Below, in pieces: positions 22,501 through 32,921 of a stretch of DNA of 64,000 nt (the first letter of the stretch is position 1; every line of letters begins with the position of its first letter). The notes under the pieces were generated by a model. That model was not told the origin of the DNA. It worked only from the letters and a program-made list of their open reading frames with translations, and made no database searches. The position numbers and the translations under genes were made by a program. Location: the NCBI GenBank assembly GCA_033296885.1, contig MU863908.1:124001-188000 (forward strand), read 5' to 3'. This DNA is from Triangularia verruculosa (Eukaryota > Ascomycota > Sordariomycetes > Sordariales > Podosporaceae).

Positions 22501-23372
22501 GAGACTGCTCAGTGTCCGAGAGATGAAGGGTCTGCAATTCGCCAGGCTTGCAGGTGATGTGCGGCCGTGTAAAATCGGAATTAAACTCTCTGCCATCTAT
22601 GCCCTCGTAGACAATACGGACATGCACTCTTCTCAGTCTCCGAAGAAAAAGTATGCTCCTGGCATCCAATGTCTCTAGTTCGTGAAGAATCTCATTGACA
22701 TCGCACCCCGGAGAAAGCTGGAAGAGGAGCGAAGTCCACCCAGGCATGCGCTCTTCCGGAAACGGTGACCACACCGGTATCATCATGCCCAGACTCCGCC
22801 TGGCATCGAACTGGAAAGAATAGAACCCAGACGCGATATGCACTGATTCAGCAACCTTGAAGACAGACTTGAAGCCAATCCCTTTCCGGCCTATGCGACT
22901 GCTCGGGTTGCGGATTTTGGAGCTGTTGCCCATGCTACAGATGGCTTCCACGTCTTCCATCGTGAATCCAGTCTCGTTGGAATCAAAACAAAGAACCCGG
23001 TTTTTGTACGTGATGGTTAGTGTGGGTTCATGAACGACGTAGTTGTTGTCATCGACATTCTGTATCAGCTCCCATAAGAAATGGGAGGGCCGCCGGTACA
23101 TGTTATTTGCAAGCCTGCGATGAATTAGAACGTAGCTGTGATGATGGTGGGGTGGGCAGGGGTTTGCCTTACAGGTTCACGATTCCCTGTTGGTCCTTTG
23201 GATGTCCGGTAGGGTGGCCCACGCCTTTAGAGTCTCTTATTCTCAATATGTGCTGCTCAGCGTCAGCGGTTGAGACTGGTGGCAGGCGGGACACCTCAGC
23301 AACCGCAGAGTCATGTTGGCTAAAGGCGTCGCAACCCGTTACCGCGCGGGCTACCCGTTCTGCCAGCCACAT
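16543..23372 (-). CDS. Hsp90-type ATPase / DUF3883-like / HET-domain fusion, ~2144 aa
   Basis: Eight exons: 23372-23173, 23114-22334, 22274-20617, 20569-19823, 19781-19384, 19327-18996, 18940-18653, 18573-16543. They sum to 6435 nt, a multiple of three. Introns are 41-79 nt and most have a clear donor, branch and acceptor. Residues about 65-160 carry the GHKL ATPase boxes: YRRPSHFLWELIQNVDDNNY (N box), SNETGFTMEDVEAICSMGNS (G1) and IGRKGIGFKSVFKVA (G2), as in sacsin and NO VEIN proteins. Around residues 1360-1510 is a DUF3883-like region (LSRSLGKDYVPTQHWKSPLR, PVDEAFVLLRVYNAATHCRV, FIDPWALRTKGLL). The HET domain follows from about 1545: FSALSYVWGSAETVEVL, SIWADAVCIDQHNAVEKSAQ, REWFSRIWIVQELVMGSKVE. 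Exon 8 encodes the end of the DUF3883 region and the HET domain in one frame, and no ATG lies between them, so the HET part has no start of its own. It is likely an allorecognition-type protein. The 41-nt and 47-nt introns are the weakest joins. Confidence 0.78.
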
Positions 23373-23388
23373 CAGGCCGTTTGATTTG

Positions 23389-23922
23389 GTGTAAGGTAGT
23401 TGAGTTGAAAGAGTGATGGGTTGGTAGCGGCGTCGCTGATTTACGAGTTCACGAGAAGTGCTGTGCTTTCAGGTAGGTGGTGGAGGAGAAGCACCAGACA
23501 GAAACTGGAAAAGTTGATGGCGGGCAACTAGTGATAGGTTGGGTACCTACCCTGATGCCTAGGTATGATGGAGAGGGTGAGTGTGGGGCGCTCGAATCCC
23601 CGCACCAGTTCAGACACAGCTGTCGGAGAAGATTGGATCGATGGTATCCCATTGGCCGCCACCAGCGTGTCCCATTCTCAAGGCACACAGCCTGAGTGAT
23701 GTGATTAAAGTCTTTTTGAGCTTGCGGGCTCCTCACTCTCGCACAACCTTCCGCACCATTCCGATACCTATCTTTGAGAGAGGTTACTCCAAAACTAAAT
23801 GCTTCCCCTAGGTACATAGTAAAACACATCGATTTCAACACTATATATTCTCATGAAGTCAACCCCACCTCTTGCAGTCTGTCGTCTCAAGTGAAATCCA
23901 ATGGAACTTGGCCTTCGACACT
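23389..23922. other. Intergenic between fusion gene and viroplasmin gene
   Basis: This is the promoter side of the fusion gene and the 3' side of the next gene. CCTAGGTA motifs occur near 23546-23566 and 23808. A minus-strand frame at 23449-23841 has no recognisable content. No RNA gene is seen. Confidence 0.4.
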
Positions 23923-24462
23923 TCACACGCGTGAAACATTTACTCTGATATCCAACCTGCCCTTGTTCACTTGGCCTTTGTTCCTTTGAAGTTGCCAGTA
24001 ACCCTTCTTGCCCCTGCCTGGTGCTGAAGGCTTGTGATCCTCTTCATTCTTCACAGGCACAGTGTTAGCTCCAAACACTACCGATGTAGGGCAGGGGCTA
24101 GTGGACGAGGAACAGGAGCAGGGTGATGGTGGCGGCGAAGGAGACGAACCGCCTGCTGTCGATGGCTGCGTCGATGCGTCCTGAGTTCCAGCATCCCAAG
24201 GCGTATCAGCCTCGGTATCTCTGTTCTCCTCTACAAACTTCTCGGCCTCTTCTCTCGTTGCAAAGGATTCGTGACGGTTGTTGGGAAATCCTTGAACCTG
24301 CGCGCTCGTTTGCCTATGATCGCATTGGTTTCAGTATCTGAGAAGCAATAATCGAAGTGCAAAAGGCAAGAAGATTCAGAGGGAAGTGACAACATACTCC
24401 CATGTCTCATATACACCTGGATGGCGTCCAATGGCAACAGTATACCACTTCTTTGGGGCCAT
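23923..24462 (-). CDS. Viroplasmin (RNase H1 N-terminal) domain protein, 151 aa
   Basis: Two exons, 24462-24398 and 24313-23923, total 456 nt. The 84-nt intron has donor GTATGT, branch GATACTGAAAC and acceptor CATAG. Spliced, residues 1-54 read MAPKKWYTVAIGRHPGVYET, then WEQTSAQVQGFPNNRHESFA and TREEAEKFVEEN. This is a complete match to the viroplasmin / RNase H1 N-terminal fold (PF01693) that binds RNA-DNA hybrids in RNase H1. No RNase H catalytic domain follows. The rest is a Ser/Pro/Cys-rich low-complexity stretch and a basic tail (RGKKGYWQLQRNKGQVNKGR) ending VNVSRV. It may be a stand-alone nucleic-acid-binding protein. Confidence 0.7.
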
Positions 24463-26075
24463 GTTCACGTTTGTTGGGTGGGTAAGGTAAGGTACCTACC
24501 TACCTAATAAGGTAGTTTGGTTGGAGGTGTAAAGTATGTGGTAATAAAAAGATGGGAATCGGGAGCAACATGACTCCAGAGAAGTGAAGAAATCCGATCA
24601 TTTTATGCCAAATCCCGACGAGGGCAAGGCGTACATCGCATCTTTGTAGAACGTGAAAGTCTGCACAGAGGCCTACTGCCAAGACATGATTTCGCCTTGA
24701 TAGCCACCTATCAACAACATAAACACTCAGATAAGACCCACTGAAAACTGCAGCATGCCGAAAGGCAATGCACGGGACACGGCATATATGCGGTGATTGG
24801 GATGCATGAGTAAGTTAGGTGGGCGCCCTTAACGTAGCATTTGCCTCTGTGGAGGACGACAGGACCCAACTTCTCTAGTGCTGGACAGTCTTGAAAGCAA
24901 AATGAACCCTGAGAACAGCTCCAGTCAAGCAGCCCACGTCATGCTCCGATATCCCTGCCCTGCGTTACGCCTGCTTCTTTCTACTCAGGATTCGTACCAC
25001 CAGAGCAAGACTTCCGACGACCTACATAGGTACCTACAGGTAGGTAACCGACCAAGAGCCTGTGCGTCCCTTAATCCGATGGATGACTGCTGCCGGGTCT
25101 GTTTATATCACGACCTGCCTATTGGAGGGGCCCCGCACGCCGTGGACCAAGTAATTGGTGCTGCAAGTCAGGATCAGAGCTTGAGAATAGTAGAAAAGGG
25201 CTTATCAATATGTTTCAACACGTTGAACATATCGTTGATTTGTTCTCGATATCTTCCAAGGCCTATTAATTATCTTTCAAGGCCTATTAGGTAACTAGGT
25301 ATCTTTTACGGCCAGTTGATTAATTGGGCATGCCGTATTCCAACTTTGCAGTGCCAGCTTTTCTGTCCGGGACGTGGCCCGGTGCAGGGCTGGGGCTGAG
25401 GTAACTGTCGAATATCCTACGGCTTTGGACACTACATTGTCTCGCGGCCTCGAGTGAGGACGCCCATTAAGCAGCGTCCCAAAATATGTTCTCGCTGTTG
25501 TGATCCATCTCATGTCACCAAAGAAGGTGGGTTTCTATATCGATAAACGACCTATCCCAAAAGACAATTATCAAATCCCCTGCCTCGAAAATTCCGTTAC
25601 AATCAAAAGACCATATAAAGTCGACACTGCCGGCCGTAAGCTGATATATCACCACGACAAAACATGATGTTGGCAAATCCACGGCTTATTCCGTCCCTAC
25701 GATCTGGTCGCTGCATCCTGGTTCCCCAAAGCAGAAAAGAGCCAAGCAAATTGCCGGGACTTGCCCTGAAAAGCATTGGTAAGAGTTATCATTGGTCAAG
25801 CTTGTGACCAAGACCATGCCAAATCCACACAAGATTAGTGGCGTTGCTCTAGCTCACCTGAGCTGAAAAGTACCCCAGAGCGGTCGAGACCATTTTACCG
25901 TCAGCAGCCGCATGTGAGGTTTCGGGGCTGCCTCACCGTTTTCTCCCTTCACTCTCCGTATATCTATCGTCTGTCTGCTCGAATTTGGTGCAGTCAAGGC
26001 GGCTTGTTCTGTTCACGACCCGTCAATTTGGCATCATTTGGTGCTGTGGAGACGCGCTCGGCCGAAAACACCACA
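24463..26075. other. Intergenic with a decayed repeat
   Basis: CCTAGG-type motifs occur near 24490 and 25024. Positions 25205-25385 hold AAGGCCTATTAATTATCTTTC-like subrepeats followed by GCAGTGCCAGCTTTTCTGTC, the same arrangement as 47940-48097. The frame at 24878-25294 starts with GTG and runs into this relic, so it is rejected. The last 200 bases are probably the promoter and 5' leader of the next gene. Confidence 0.45.
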
Positions 26076-27515
26076 ATGGACATCATCGAGCAGAAAGTGA
26101 GAGGCTCCACCGACGAGCAGGAGCCCCACCCCGGAAATCCGTTTATTATCGGCAACCGCACGACGCGCTCATCATCAGACTCGGACCGCGACGAAGATAC
26201 ACAGGCCGGCGACCCGGACTTCAACAACAATGCCGAGGAGGGAAAGGAGTCAATGTTGCCCAAGCTGGCACTGCCAGTTGCGCTTCTGGTCGGCGCCGCC
26301 ATAATGGGAGGAGGGACATATGCCGTTGTCGCGTATGTGCAAAATCTGGTCGCCAACGCTGCGGTGGATGATGATGAGGCGAAATGGATCCGTCTGGCAA
26401 GGACCGAGGCCTACGATGGTTGTTACTTGGGCTGCACCAGTTGTGATGATCCCAACTTTGCGTACAACGCGTGCCAGCTCACCACCCGAGTGGACGTCAA
26501 GGGCGTTATTTGCGACGCGAACAAGATGTGGAATTGGGCAGTTGAGGACCGATATCCACGAGAGTGTCTGAAGGCTGTCAGCAAGATCATCATGGGCGAC
26601 GCGTTGGAAGATCTCAAGAACCACTATCGAAAGCGTTTTGCCATCGTGACGGTTACGATTCTTGGCGGACTGGGTGTTGGAGCGCTGGTCTACTTTCTCT
26701 GGCGCAAGTTCACGAAACCAAAGCAGCCCGCCAACTCTTGGTCACCACAAAGCCAGGCAGATCCTGCTCCATTCTCTATCAAGCGGCCAGCGACATGGAA
26801 GCTGCCCAAGTCAGAAAAGAAGCACAAGATCAAGTCTGAGAAGACGACAACAACTCCACACGGCGGCATCGCAGCAGTCCCAGCCGTCTCCCACTCCCGC
26901 TCCTCATCACGATCATCCTCCCGCTCTTCATCCCGAGCCTCATCAACCCACAGCATCCATCAAATCCCAACCCCCTCCTCCCCTCCAACCTTCGACATCC
27001 CCCGTCGCTCCTCCAACAGCCCCCGTCTCTCCACCCTCATCGGCGCAGCCCTCACCCTCACCACCTCCGGCGCCTCCGCCTCCATCTGCGTCCGCGACCA
27101 GCCCTGGACCCAGCACTTCATCACCTCCTCCCCCTCCCCCTCCCAAAAGACCATCACCGGCACCATCCACGGCTGGTTCTCCGAGTGCTACCAAGTCCAG
27201 AAATGCAAGCAAAAGTGCCGCTACTCCTGCTCCGGCAGCTCCTGCGGAAACAAATGCACGAAAGAATGCCACATGGAAGACCGGACGGAGAAGGAGCCAA
27301 AGATGTTTGTCGATGCTGCGGTTCCGCTGGTGACGCAGTGTGGGTTTAAGATGGTCGATACGTTGAGCGGGAGTGAGACGCCGACGGTGAGGGTGGCGAA
27401 TGCGGGGATTGAGAGGGGGTTGTATGTGAGGATTAGTGTGAGCGGGTATAATGTTACGGATGCGAGGAAGACAGATGCCAGTGTGGATTGTTTACATGGC
27501 TTGGGGGATCTTTGA
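26076..27515 (+). CDS. Two-helix membrane protein with Cys-rich C-terminus, 479 aa
   Basis: The frame is open from 25914 but begins there with GTG; the first good ATG is 26076 (MDIIEQKVRG). Helix 1 is about residues 63-87 (LPKLALPVALLVGAAIMGGG) and helix 2 about 188-208 (FAIVTVTILGGLGVGALVYF). The loop between them has six cysteines (CYLGCTSC, then three single Cys). After helix 2 comes a basic, Ser-rich tract (SRSSSRSSSRSSSRASS). Near residue 350 there is a further hydrophobic stretch (LSTLIGAALTLTTSGASAS) followed by a Cys-rich domain (CYQVQKCKQKCRYSCSGSSC) with disulfide-like spacing. Family not recognised. The long proline-rich frame in another phase (26662-27333) is a shadow. Confidence 0.65.
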   Translation: MDIIEQKVRGSTDEQEPHPGNPFIIGNRTTRSSSDSDRDEDTQAGDPDFNNNAEEGKESMLPKLALPVALLVGAAIMGGGTYAVVAYVQNLVANAAVDDDEAKWIRLARTEAYDGCYLGCTSCDDPNFAYNACQLTTRVDVKGVICDANKMWNWAVEDRYPRECLKAVSKIIMGDALEDLKNHYRKRFAIVTVTILGGLGVGALVYFLWRKFTKPKQPANSWSPQSQADPAPFSIKRPATWKLPKSEKKHKIKSEKTTTTPHGGIAAVPAVSHSRSSSRSSSRSSSRASSTHSIHQIPTPSSPPTFDIPRRSSNSPRLSTLIGAALTLTTSGASASICVRDQPWTQHFITSSPSPSQKTITGTIHGWFSECYQVQKCKQKCRYSCSGSSCGNKCTKECHMEDRTEKEPKMFVDAAVPLVTQCGFKMVDTLSGSETPTVRVANAGIERGLYVRISVSGYNVTDARKTDASVDCLHGLGDL

Positions 27516-27689
27516 GGGGGTTTGTTTACGGAGTCAGGGGGTGTTCAATGGATGTGAGAGCAGGCGCAGAGTAATGTTTAAATGATACCAGATTGTTTTT
27601 GAGTCTCACGGGGATATTTTGTGCCTGATTGACAATTGCAAAAAGAGTTGAAGACGGTGGCATAAGAAACATGCAAAAGATTTGATGTG

Positions 27690-27778
27690 TCCCCTCGACC
27701 GGAATCGAGCCGGTGACCTTTCGGTATCAATAAATTCCTTTACAGCCGAACGTGATAGCCAACTACACCACAAGGGGA
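27690..27778 (-). tRNA. tRNA-Tyr(GTA) with 14-nt intron
   Basis: The acceptor arms TCCCCTT and GAGGGGA pair. The T arm is ACCGG / CTCGATT / CCGGT. The anticodon stem TTCGG/CCGAA closes a loop of 21 nt that splits into a 7-nt loop with anticodon GTA and a 14-nt intron after base 37, the standard intron position. No CCA is encoded, as in eukaryotes. Confidence 0.88.
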
Positions 27779-28868
27779 TTGTTATTTGATGAAGGAAGGT
27801 TCAGGTTCCGAGTTTGTGTGCCCTGACTGTGTGGAGAGGTGCGGGAATTATTCGTCATTGGCTTGAGCCGGAGATTCGGGCCGAAAGATCGAAAGGCTTT
27901 CCAGGTTGACGGCAAGGTGGTCTGTGCTTCAAAGTCATTGTTCCGCGGTGGCACAAACCTTGAAAATATCATCTCTAAAGGCTGGCTGGTCTGATCGGTG
28001 GCGATAGTAGGTTTTTTGAAGCAAACTGATATGTGGTCCCTGTGGTTTGGTTCCTGCAGAACTGTCTCTCGGTCTCGAAGAAGCCATCCAATATTTGCGG
28101 TCGAGAACAATGATCGGACCATCCCCACCAACCACTGCCAACCTCATGTTTCATCGACCTTGCTGCAGGCTGATCTTCTTTCAACGAGACCAGATATTTT
28201 TCTGTCTCTGTCTATGCATGCCAGAGGCTGTTCATCTGACACCTTGGAGTTCATCTTCGTCTTCCACCGGAGAAAAGAGTGGCGAAGCCAATCATTCTCG
28301 TGAGGGTTCTGCAGCACCATCAGGTTGATCTACCCCGAGCGGAGCATGGGGATTCCAACCGACTCGAATATCCTTAGCACATGATCATTCCGAGCGAAGC
28401 CGTGGCTCGCGTGGTTAGGTACGAGCCGCTCAGCATTTATGGAAACTATACGAAAACTATACGAAAACCTCTGAGTGGGTCATCAACAGATGGGTGGCAA
28501 GGGTTCAATACGAAATATACGAAAAAGGGTAAGACGTATGGCTAAGCCCCACCACGACAGGCGGCACTGACGTGTTGAAGATGGCATCAAGGTTGGATAA
28601 AGTTGCGGAGAGCAGGGATTCGTAGGCCCAGAGATTTACTCTGCTTTGATTACAGTGGTCTAAATGCGGGGAAGACTTCATGCTCGGGTCGACATCAACC
28701 TCGGGTCGGCATCAATGTTAGATCGTTCTGTGCTCTGCGGCGGATAAAAGAGCCAAACATCCGCCTGTCAATGATGTTGTATACTTGAATTCAAGCCTCC
28801 AACCGCCATTCCTTCTTTTGTCAACATTTGGTGTATTGAAGCAAGCTCGAGGTTCATACTAACTCGTC
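27779..28868. other. Intergenic, nothing recognised
   Basis: Several short frames on both strands overlap each other and none has domain or splice support. A pair of imperfect repeats of ACGAAAACTATACGAAAA and ACGAAATATACGAAAA lies at 28448-28530. The final part is the promoter of the PKD protein gene. Confidence 0.4.
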
Positions 28869-31027
28869 ATGAAACCATCTATGGCAAGCGCATCGTAAGT
28901 CATTCTCTCCGATATATCAACTCCTGCCATTTTCTCTCAAATCTGGCTCCACCAAACATTTAATTGCAGATGGACTGACATGTCTACAGGGCTTTTGCCG
29001 TAACTTCTATGGCGTGGCTGGCAGTGTTTGGTGCTGTCTCTGCCGATCCAAAACCCATCATCGAGACACAAGCTCTACTATGCCAGCCTGCCTTCGAAGG
29101 TGGTCCGTTTCGGGTGACCGAGGACTGCGTCGACCCTACCTACAATGTGCCGGTCTTCACAAGCGAGACGGACGAAACATCGCCAGTGCCTCATCGAAGG
29201 GTGTCCGGTTACTTCAATGGCACGAAGGCCGACTTTAACTTCTACCTACCCCCTCCGGAGCTTTTCAAAGGCAGATTCTTCCAGCACGTCTACCCCATCC
29301 AAGACTCAAATGCCCGTCCAGAAAGAGTTGCGTTTGGTGCCGAATCCGGAGCCTATACCGTCAATGTTGCCGGGGTGGGGGGCTACCGTGCCGATGCCGC
29401 AGCTGCAAAGCTTTCTCGCAAGGTGGCGGCCGAGTACTATCTCGGGCACTCCGGCCGCATCTATGGCTACATCTATGGCGGAAGCGGTGGTTCTTACGTG
29501 ACCGCCGGTGCCATGGAGAGCACATTTGGAGTCTGGGATGGAGGCATGCTTCTGATTCAGGGCATCCCGATGAGCAACCCAAACAATTGGCCGGTTCGAG
29601 CCCTTGCTGGACTGTTTCTCGAGCATCAGAAGAAGAATATCATCGATGCGCTCGCGCCTGGTGGCAGTGGCGACCCATTCTCGGTTCTGAGCGAGGACGA
29701 ACAAGCCATTCTCAAGGAAGCCACCGCGTTGGGGATCCCGTTGTCCTCCTGGGAGGCTTTTGACGACGTTGGTCGCAATGGGATGAACATGCTCGGCTTC
29801 TTTACGCCTCTGGTTTCCGGCGCCATTCAGGCCCGAGATCCGTCATACCCACACGACTTTTGGAGCAAGCCTGGGTACATCGGCACCGAGGACTCCAGTT
29901 TGGGAGATGCCTTCCGGAATGCATTGGTGTCGTTCAATTCTACGGTTCGCAATGTCGTTCTCGGGGACGGAGGTCTTCCCGTGTCGGCTGTTCTAAGCAA
30001 CGTCCCCGACAGTACCAGCACGCTGGGTTTGGTGTTCACGATCCATGGAGCAAACTTCAGCGCTCCCGTCAAAGGACAGCTTCAACCTGAGAACAACACC
30101 CTCACAATCGACCCGACATCTGATGAAACTGTCCTTGCCACTCTCAAAGAGGGCATCATCGTCCAGGTGGACAACCGTCTTTTCCTTTCTGGCTTCGCTC
30201 TTTACCGCCACCAGGTACCTCCGGTTCAGGACGGCTACTACGGCTACGACATCCTTCGCCATCCGGACGGTACGCCGCTGTACCCTCAACGCGACACTCT
30301 TATGGCGCCTTTGATCTCCCAGGGGGCGAGTGGTGGGGTTCTGCATTCGGGCAATATCACTGCCAAGGTCATGGTTTTGCAGACCCTTCTGGACTATGAT
30401 GCGTGGCCCTGGCACGCTGATTGGTACAAGAGGCGGGTGAAGACTCAGCTCGGTGACCAATTCGACAACAACTATCGGCTTTATTACATGGAGAACGGCT
30501 TTCACTACATCGAATCACCTCAGCTCGAACCCCCAGCGTCTGGGCGCGTCGTTCCATCGGGAGGTCACATCGAACAGCATCTCCTGGATCTGAGCGATTG
30601 GGTTGAAAGGGGGATCGAGCCGCCAAAGGGGAGCGAGTACACCATCGACGAACTATCTCAGGTCCACTTGACTCCCGACGTCACTCGACGTGGTGGCATC
30701 CAGCCTCTCGCTACCCTCACAGTTGGTGGAGCCAATCGGACTCACGCCGTCGTTGGAGAAGCGGTAACCTTCCAGCTTCACGTTGAGGCTCCTCCAGGAA
30801 CTGGTGGCGTGGTATCAACAGAATGGGACTTTGAAGGTACGGGCGTTTACACGGCACTGGACTTTGGTCGTATCGGTCCAATGGTTGAAACCAATGTCAC
30901 ACACACTTACGAGAAGCCGGGGACCTTCTTCGCTGGAGTCCGCGTTTCTTCTCAGAGAGACAGCGACCCTGAGACACCTTTCGCACGGGTATGGAACCTT
31001 GCTCGTATGCGGGTCATTGTTGAGTGA
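28869..31027 (+). CDS. Secreted hydrolase-like protein with C-terminal PKD domain, 687 aa
   Basis: Exons 28869-28894 and 28990-31027 (2064 nt) are joined by a 95-nt intron, GTAAGT...CTACAG. The N-terminus MKPSMASASAFAVTSMAWLA and VFGAVSA form a signal peptide. Residues about 166-185 (GYIYGGSGGSYVTAGAMES) contain a G-x-S-G-G-S element like the nucleophile elbow of tannase/feruloyl-esterase-type alpha/beta hydrolases. Many N-glycosylation sequons follow. The last about 100 residues (VGEAVTFQLHVEAPPGTGG, TEWDFEGTGVYTALDFG, THTYEKPGTFFAGVRVSSQ) show the WDF...H-x-Y pattern of a PKD (immunoglobulin-like) domain. The substrate is unknown. The hydrolase assignment rests on one motif; the PKD domain is more secure. 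Confidence 0.7.
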
Positions 31028-31517
31028 TCACTCGGCGTGCAGACGAACTCAGTGCGACGCGGCGGGATAGATGCTCGGAGCGGGTTTCCTTACATTTAAT
31101 CATTGCAGCCACCTGGCAGCCACGGAACTAGGGCATTTGCCACGGCAGGGGTCTGACCAGGTGGCTAGGTAGTCTTCCCTTTCTCTTTGTTCCCGACCTG
31201 ATTTTAAGGCCCTTCTTACACTACATGTGGATCATGTTTATAGACAGCCGCTGGCGCCCACACTCCGGGGCCTCGGCATGCAACCAACTAGGTATCAAGC
31301 AATTCAATCGTTACTTTTCTGCACTCAATCTTTTCATTCCGCGCGATGGCGCGGCTCTGCCGAATCTGACGAGATGGGGCCAATTGTCTGTTCGACCGTA
31401 TCATCACTCTGTTGAGAGTTATCCAGCCCAGAAGTCTCCTCTCGTTATCTACGACACTGACATCACGACCTGATTGAGGTTGTGATGTGGGTGTGAGCTT
31501 ATTGTAACTCGGCTATA
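31028..31517. other. Convergent intergenic region
   Basis: This is the 3' side of both flanking genes. The frames here are short and unsupported, and no RNA gene is seen. Confidence 0.4.
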
Positions 31518-32921
31518 TTACGGGAGCCATTCCTGATATACCGAACCCAGCAGAGTTCGCAGCTCCTTGAGAACATGATCGCCCCATCCATCCAGCCACC
31601 AGTAACCCTGCAGGGACTTCAACAGGACGCCAAAACAACCGAGAATAATTAGTGCCACTTGGTGTCGTTCTTTCAATGCGTTGATGAATGAATCATCCAG
31701 TGCCCAAACCCAGGTCATGACCGAAATGAAATCCAGGCCTCTATTCTCATCAGATGATCCTTCTCTCGGCTGTGTAAGAGCTTGAAAGCAACGGGCAATC
31801 GATGCAGTCTGGCGTTGAAACATGGCGGCGTCGTGCGGCTCGTGGGATTCTGCTGCCGCTTGCCTCCGAAGCTTATCAAGAGTCTCATGCCAGTCCCATC
31901 CGGGATGACTGAGCTCAAAGCGCTGATCGCGAGGCTGCAAGTCGGTTGAAGGGCAGCTGCATCCACTTGGGCGCGCATCTTGACGTGTGGCGTTGGGTTC
32001 GAGGATTCCGGAGAGGACCACAGAAGTTCCGAACTTTTCAAGGACCATGCGAACGCCACGAAGGAGGTAGAGCCATGCGACACTCCCGTCTTTAGCAATC
32101 AGCACGAGATCTCCTGGCTTGGGTCCCTTCGCAAAGGCCGTGAAGCAGATCAGCGCCGCTATTACGTAGACCGCTTGGGAGTTCTCGATAGTTACGTCGG
32201 CCACCATGGCGGTAGCCGCTTTGGCTGCAGCGGCATAGTGCCTCTCAGCAACACTGAGGTGCTTGGGGGCGTGGAGGATATTGGTCCTTGCTAGATGATA
32301 AGCTGATATTGACAGCATCGCATCTAGAATGCCCGGGTAGACCTTCCCAAGCTGAGGAGCGCCATCACGCCAGACGTAGGGTTGTCCTATCGTGGGAGCT
32401 GTGACCGTGAGATAGTGATGAAACGTCAATAACTCATCAATATCCAAAGTTGTAGGTAGTGATAGTTGTGATCTGGGTTGTAGACTGTCGACTTGGTGTT
32501 GAGAAGACCGGATGAATGTCCCTGGAGGCTGTGATGCGTCCCTGGGGGGGTCTATGAGCTGGCGAACCCAGTCACCACGTGGTCGGCCCGGCCTCCGTCG
32601 TTCGCTAGGAGGTTGAGACGCCGAATTGGCTGTCAACCCTCGAATCTCTCGCTCTTCGCGGGGAAGAAAGTCGCAAGGAACGCCGAATTTCTTGCATTTT
32701 TCGCATTCCGGTTTGGATTCGTCGCACTGGAAGAAATGATTAGCCAGTTTGATCTTCTTAGGGTGTCCTAGGGTCGTGCTTGCCTTGACTTTTCTCCTTT
32801 TGCAGGTGTGGCAACCTTGGCGTGACTTCTTGTGAGGCTTTCTGGTTTTCCTGGCGGAACGCTCCAGGTGGCTGGTCGTCTGGGGGTAGGCCTCCCCTAA
32901 TTCGCCCTCGGTGCTTGCCAT
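31518..32921 (-). CDS. Zn2Cys6 transcription factor with a GC-AG intron, 448 aa
   Basis: Exons 32921-32784 and 32726-31518 (1347 nt). Removing a 57-nt intron that starts GCAAGC and ends TTCCAG (branch GGCTAAT) joins GCHTCKRRKVK to CDESKPECEKCKKFGVPC. This restores an exact C-x2-C-x6-C-x6-C-x2-C-x6-C cluster (Cys 37, 40, 47, 54, 57, 64). Without splicing 19 extra residues split the cluster. The donor is GC, not GT. The middle region (LLTFHHYLTVTAPTIGQPY, AMLSISAYHLARTNILHAPK) resembles the regulatory domain of Upc2/Ecm22-like fungal regulators. The start chosen (MASTEGELGE) lies just before the DNA-binding domain; an upstream ATG at 33017 would add 32 non-conserved residues. It is divergent from the S28 peptidase gene. 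Confidence 0.85.
   Translation of the reverse strand: MASTEGELGEAYPQTTSHLERSARKTRKPHKKSRQGCHTCKRRKVKASTTLGHPKKIKLANHFFQCDESKPECEKCKKFGVPCDFLPREEREIRGLTANSASQPPSERRRPGRPRGDWVRQLIDPPRDASQPPGTFIRSSQHQVDSLQPRSQLSLPTTLDIDELLTFHHYLTVTAPTIGQPYVWRDGAPQLGKVYPGILDAMLSISAYHLARTNILHAPKHLSVAERHYAAAAKAATAMVADVTIENSQAVYVIAALICFTAFAKGPKPGDLVLIAKDGSVAWLYLLRGVRMVLEKFGTSVVLSGILEPNATRQDARPSGCSCPSTDLQPRDQRFELSHPGWDWHETLDKLRRQAAAESHEPHDAAMFQRQTASIARCFQALTQPREGSSDENRGLDFISVMTWVWALDDSFINALKERHQVALIILGCFGVLLKSLQGYWWLDGWGDHVLKELRTLLGSVYQEWLP

Noticed and set aside
24878..25294. 138-aa plus frame
   Set aside because: GTG start and its end lies in the decayed subrepeats at 25205-25385.
26662..27333. Pro/Ser-rich 223-aa frame
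   Set aside because: Out-of-phase shadow of the Ser-rich part of the 26076-27515 protein.
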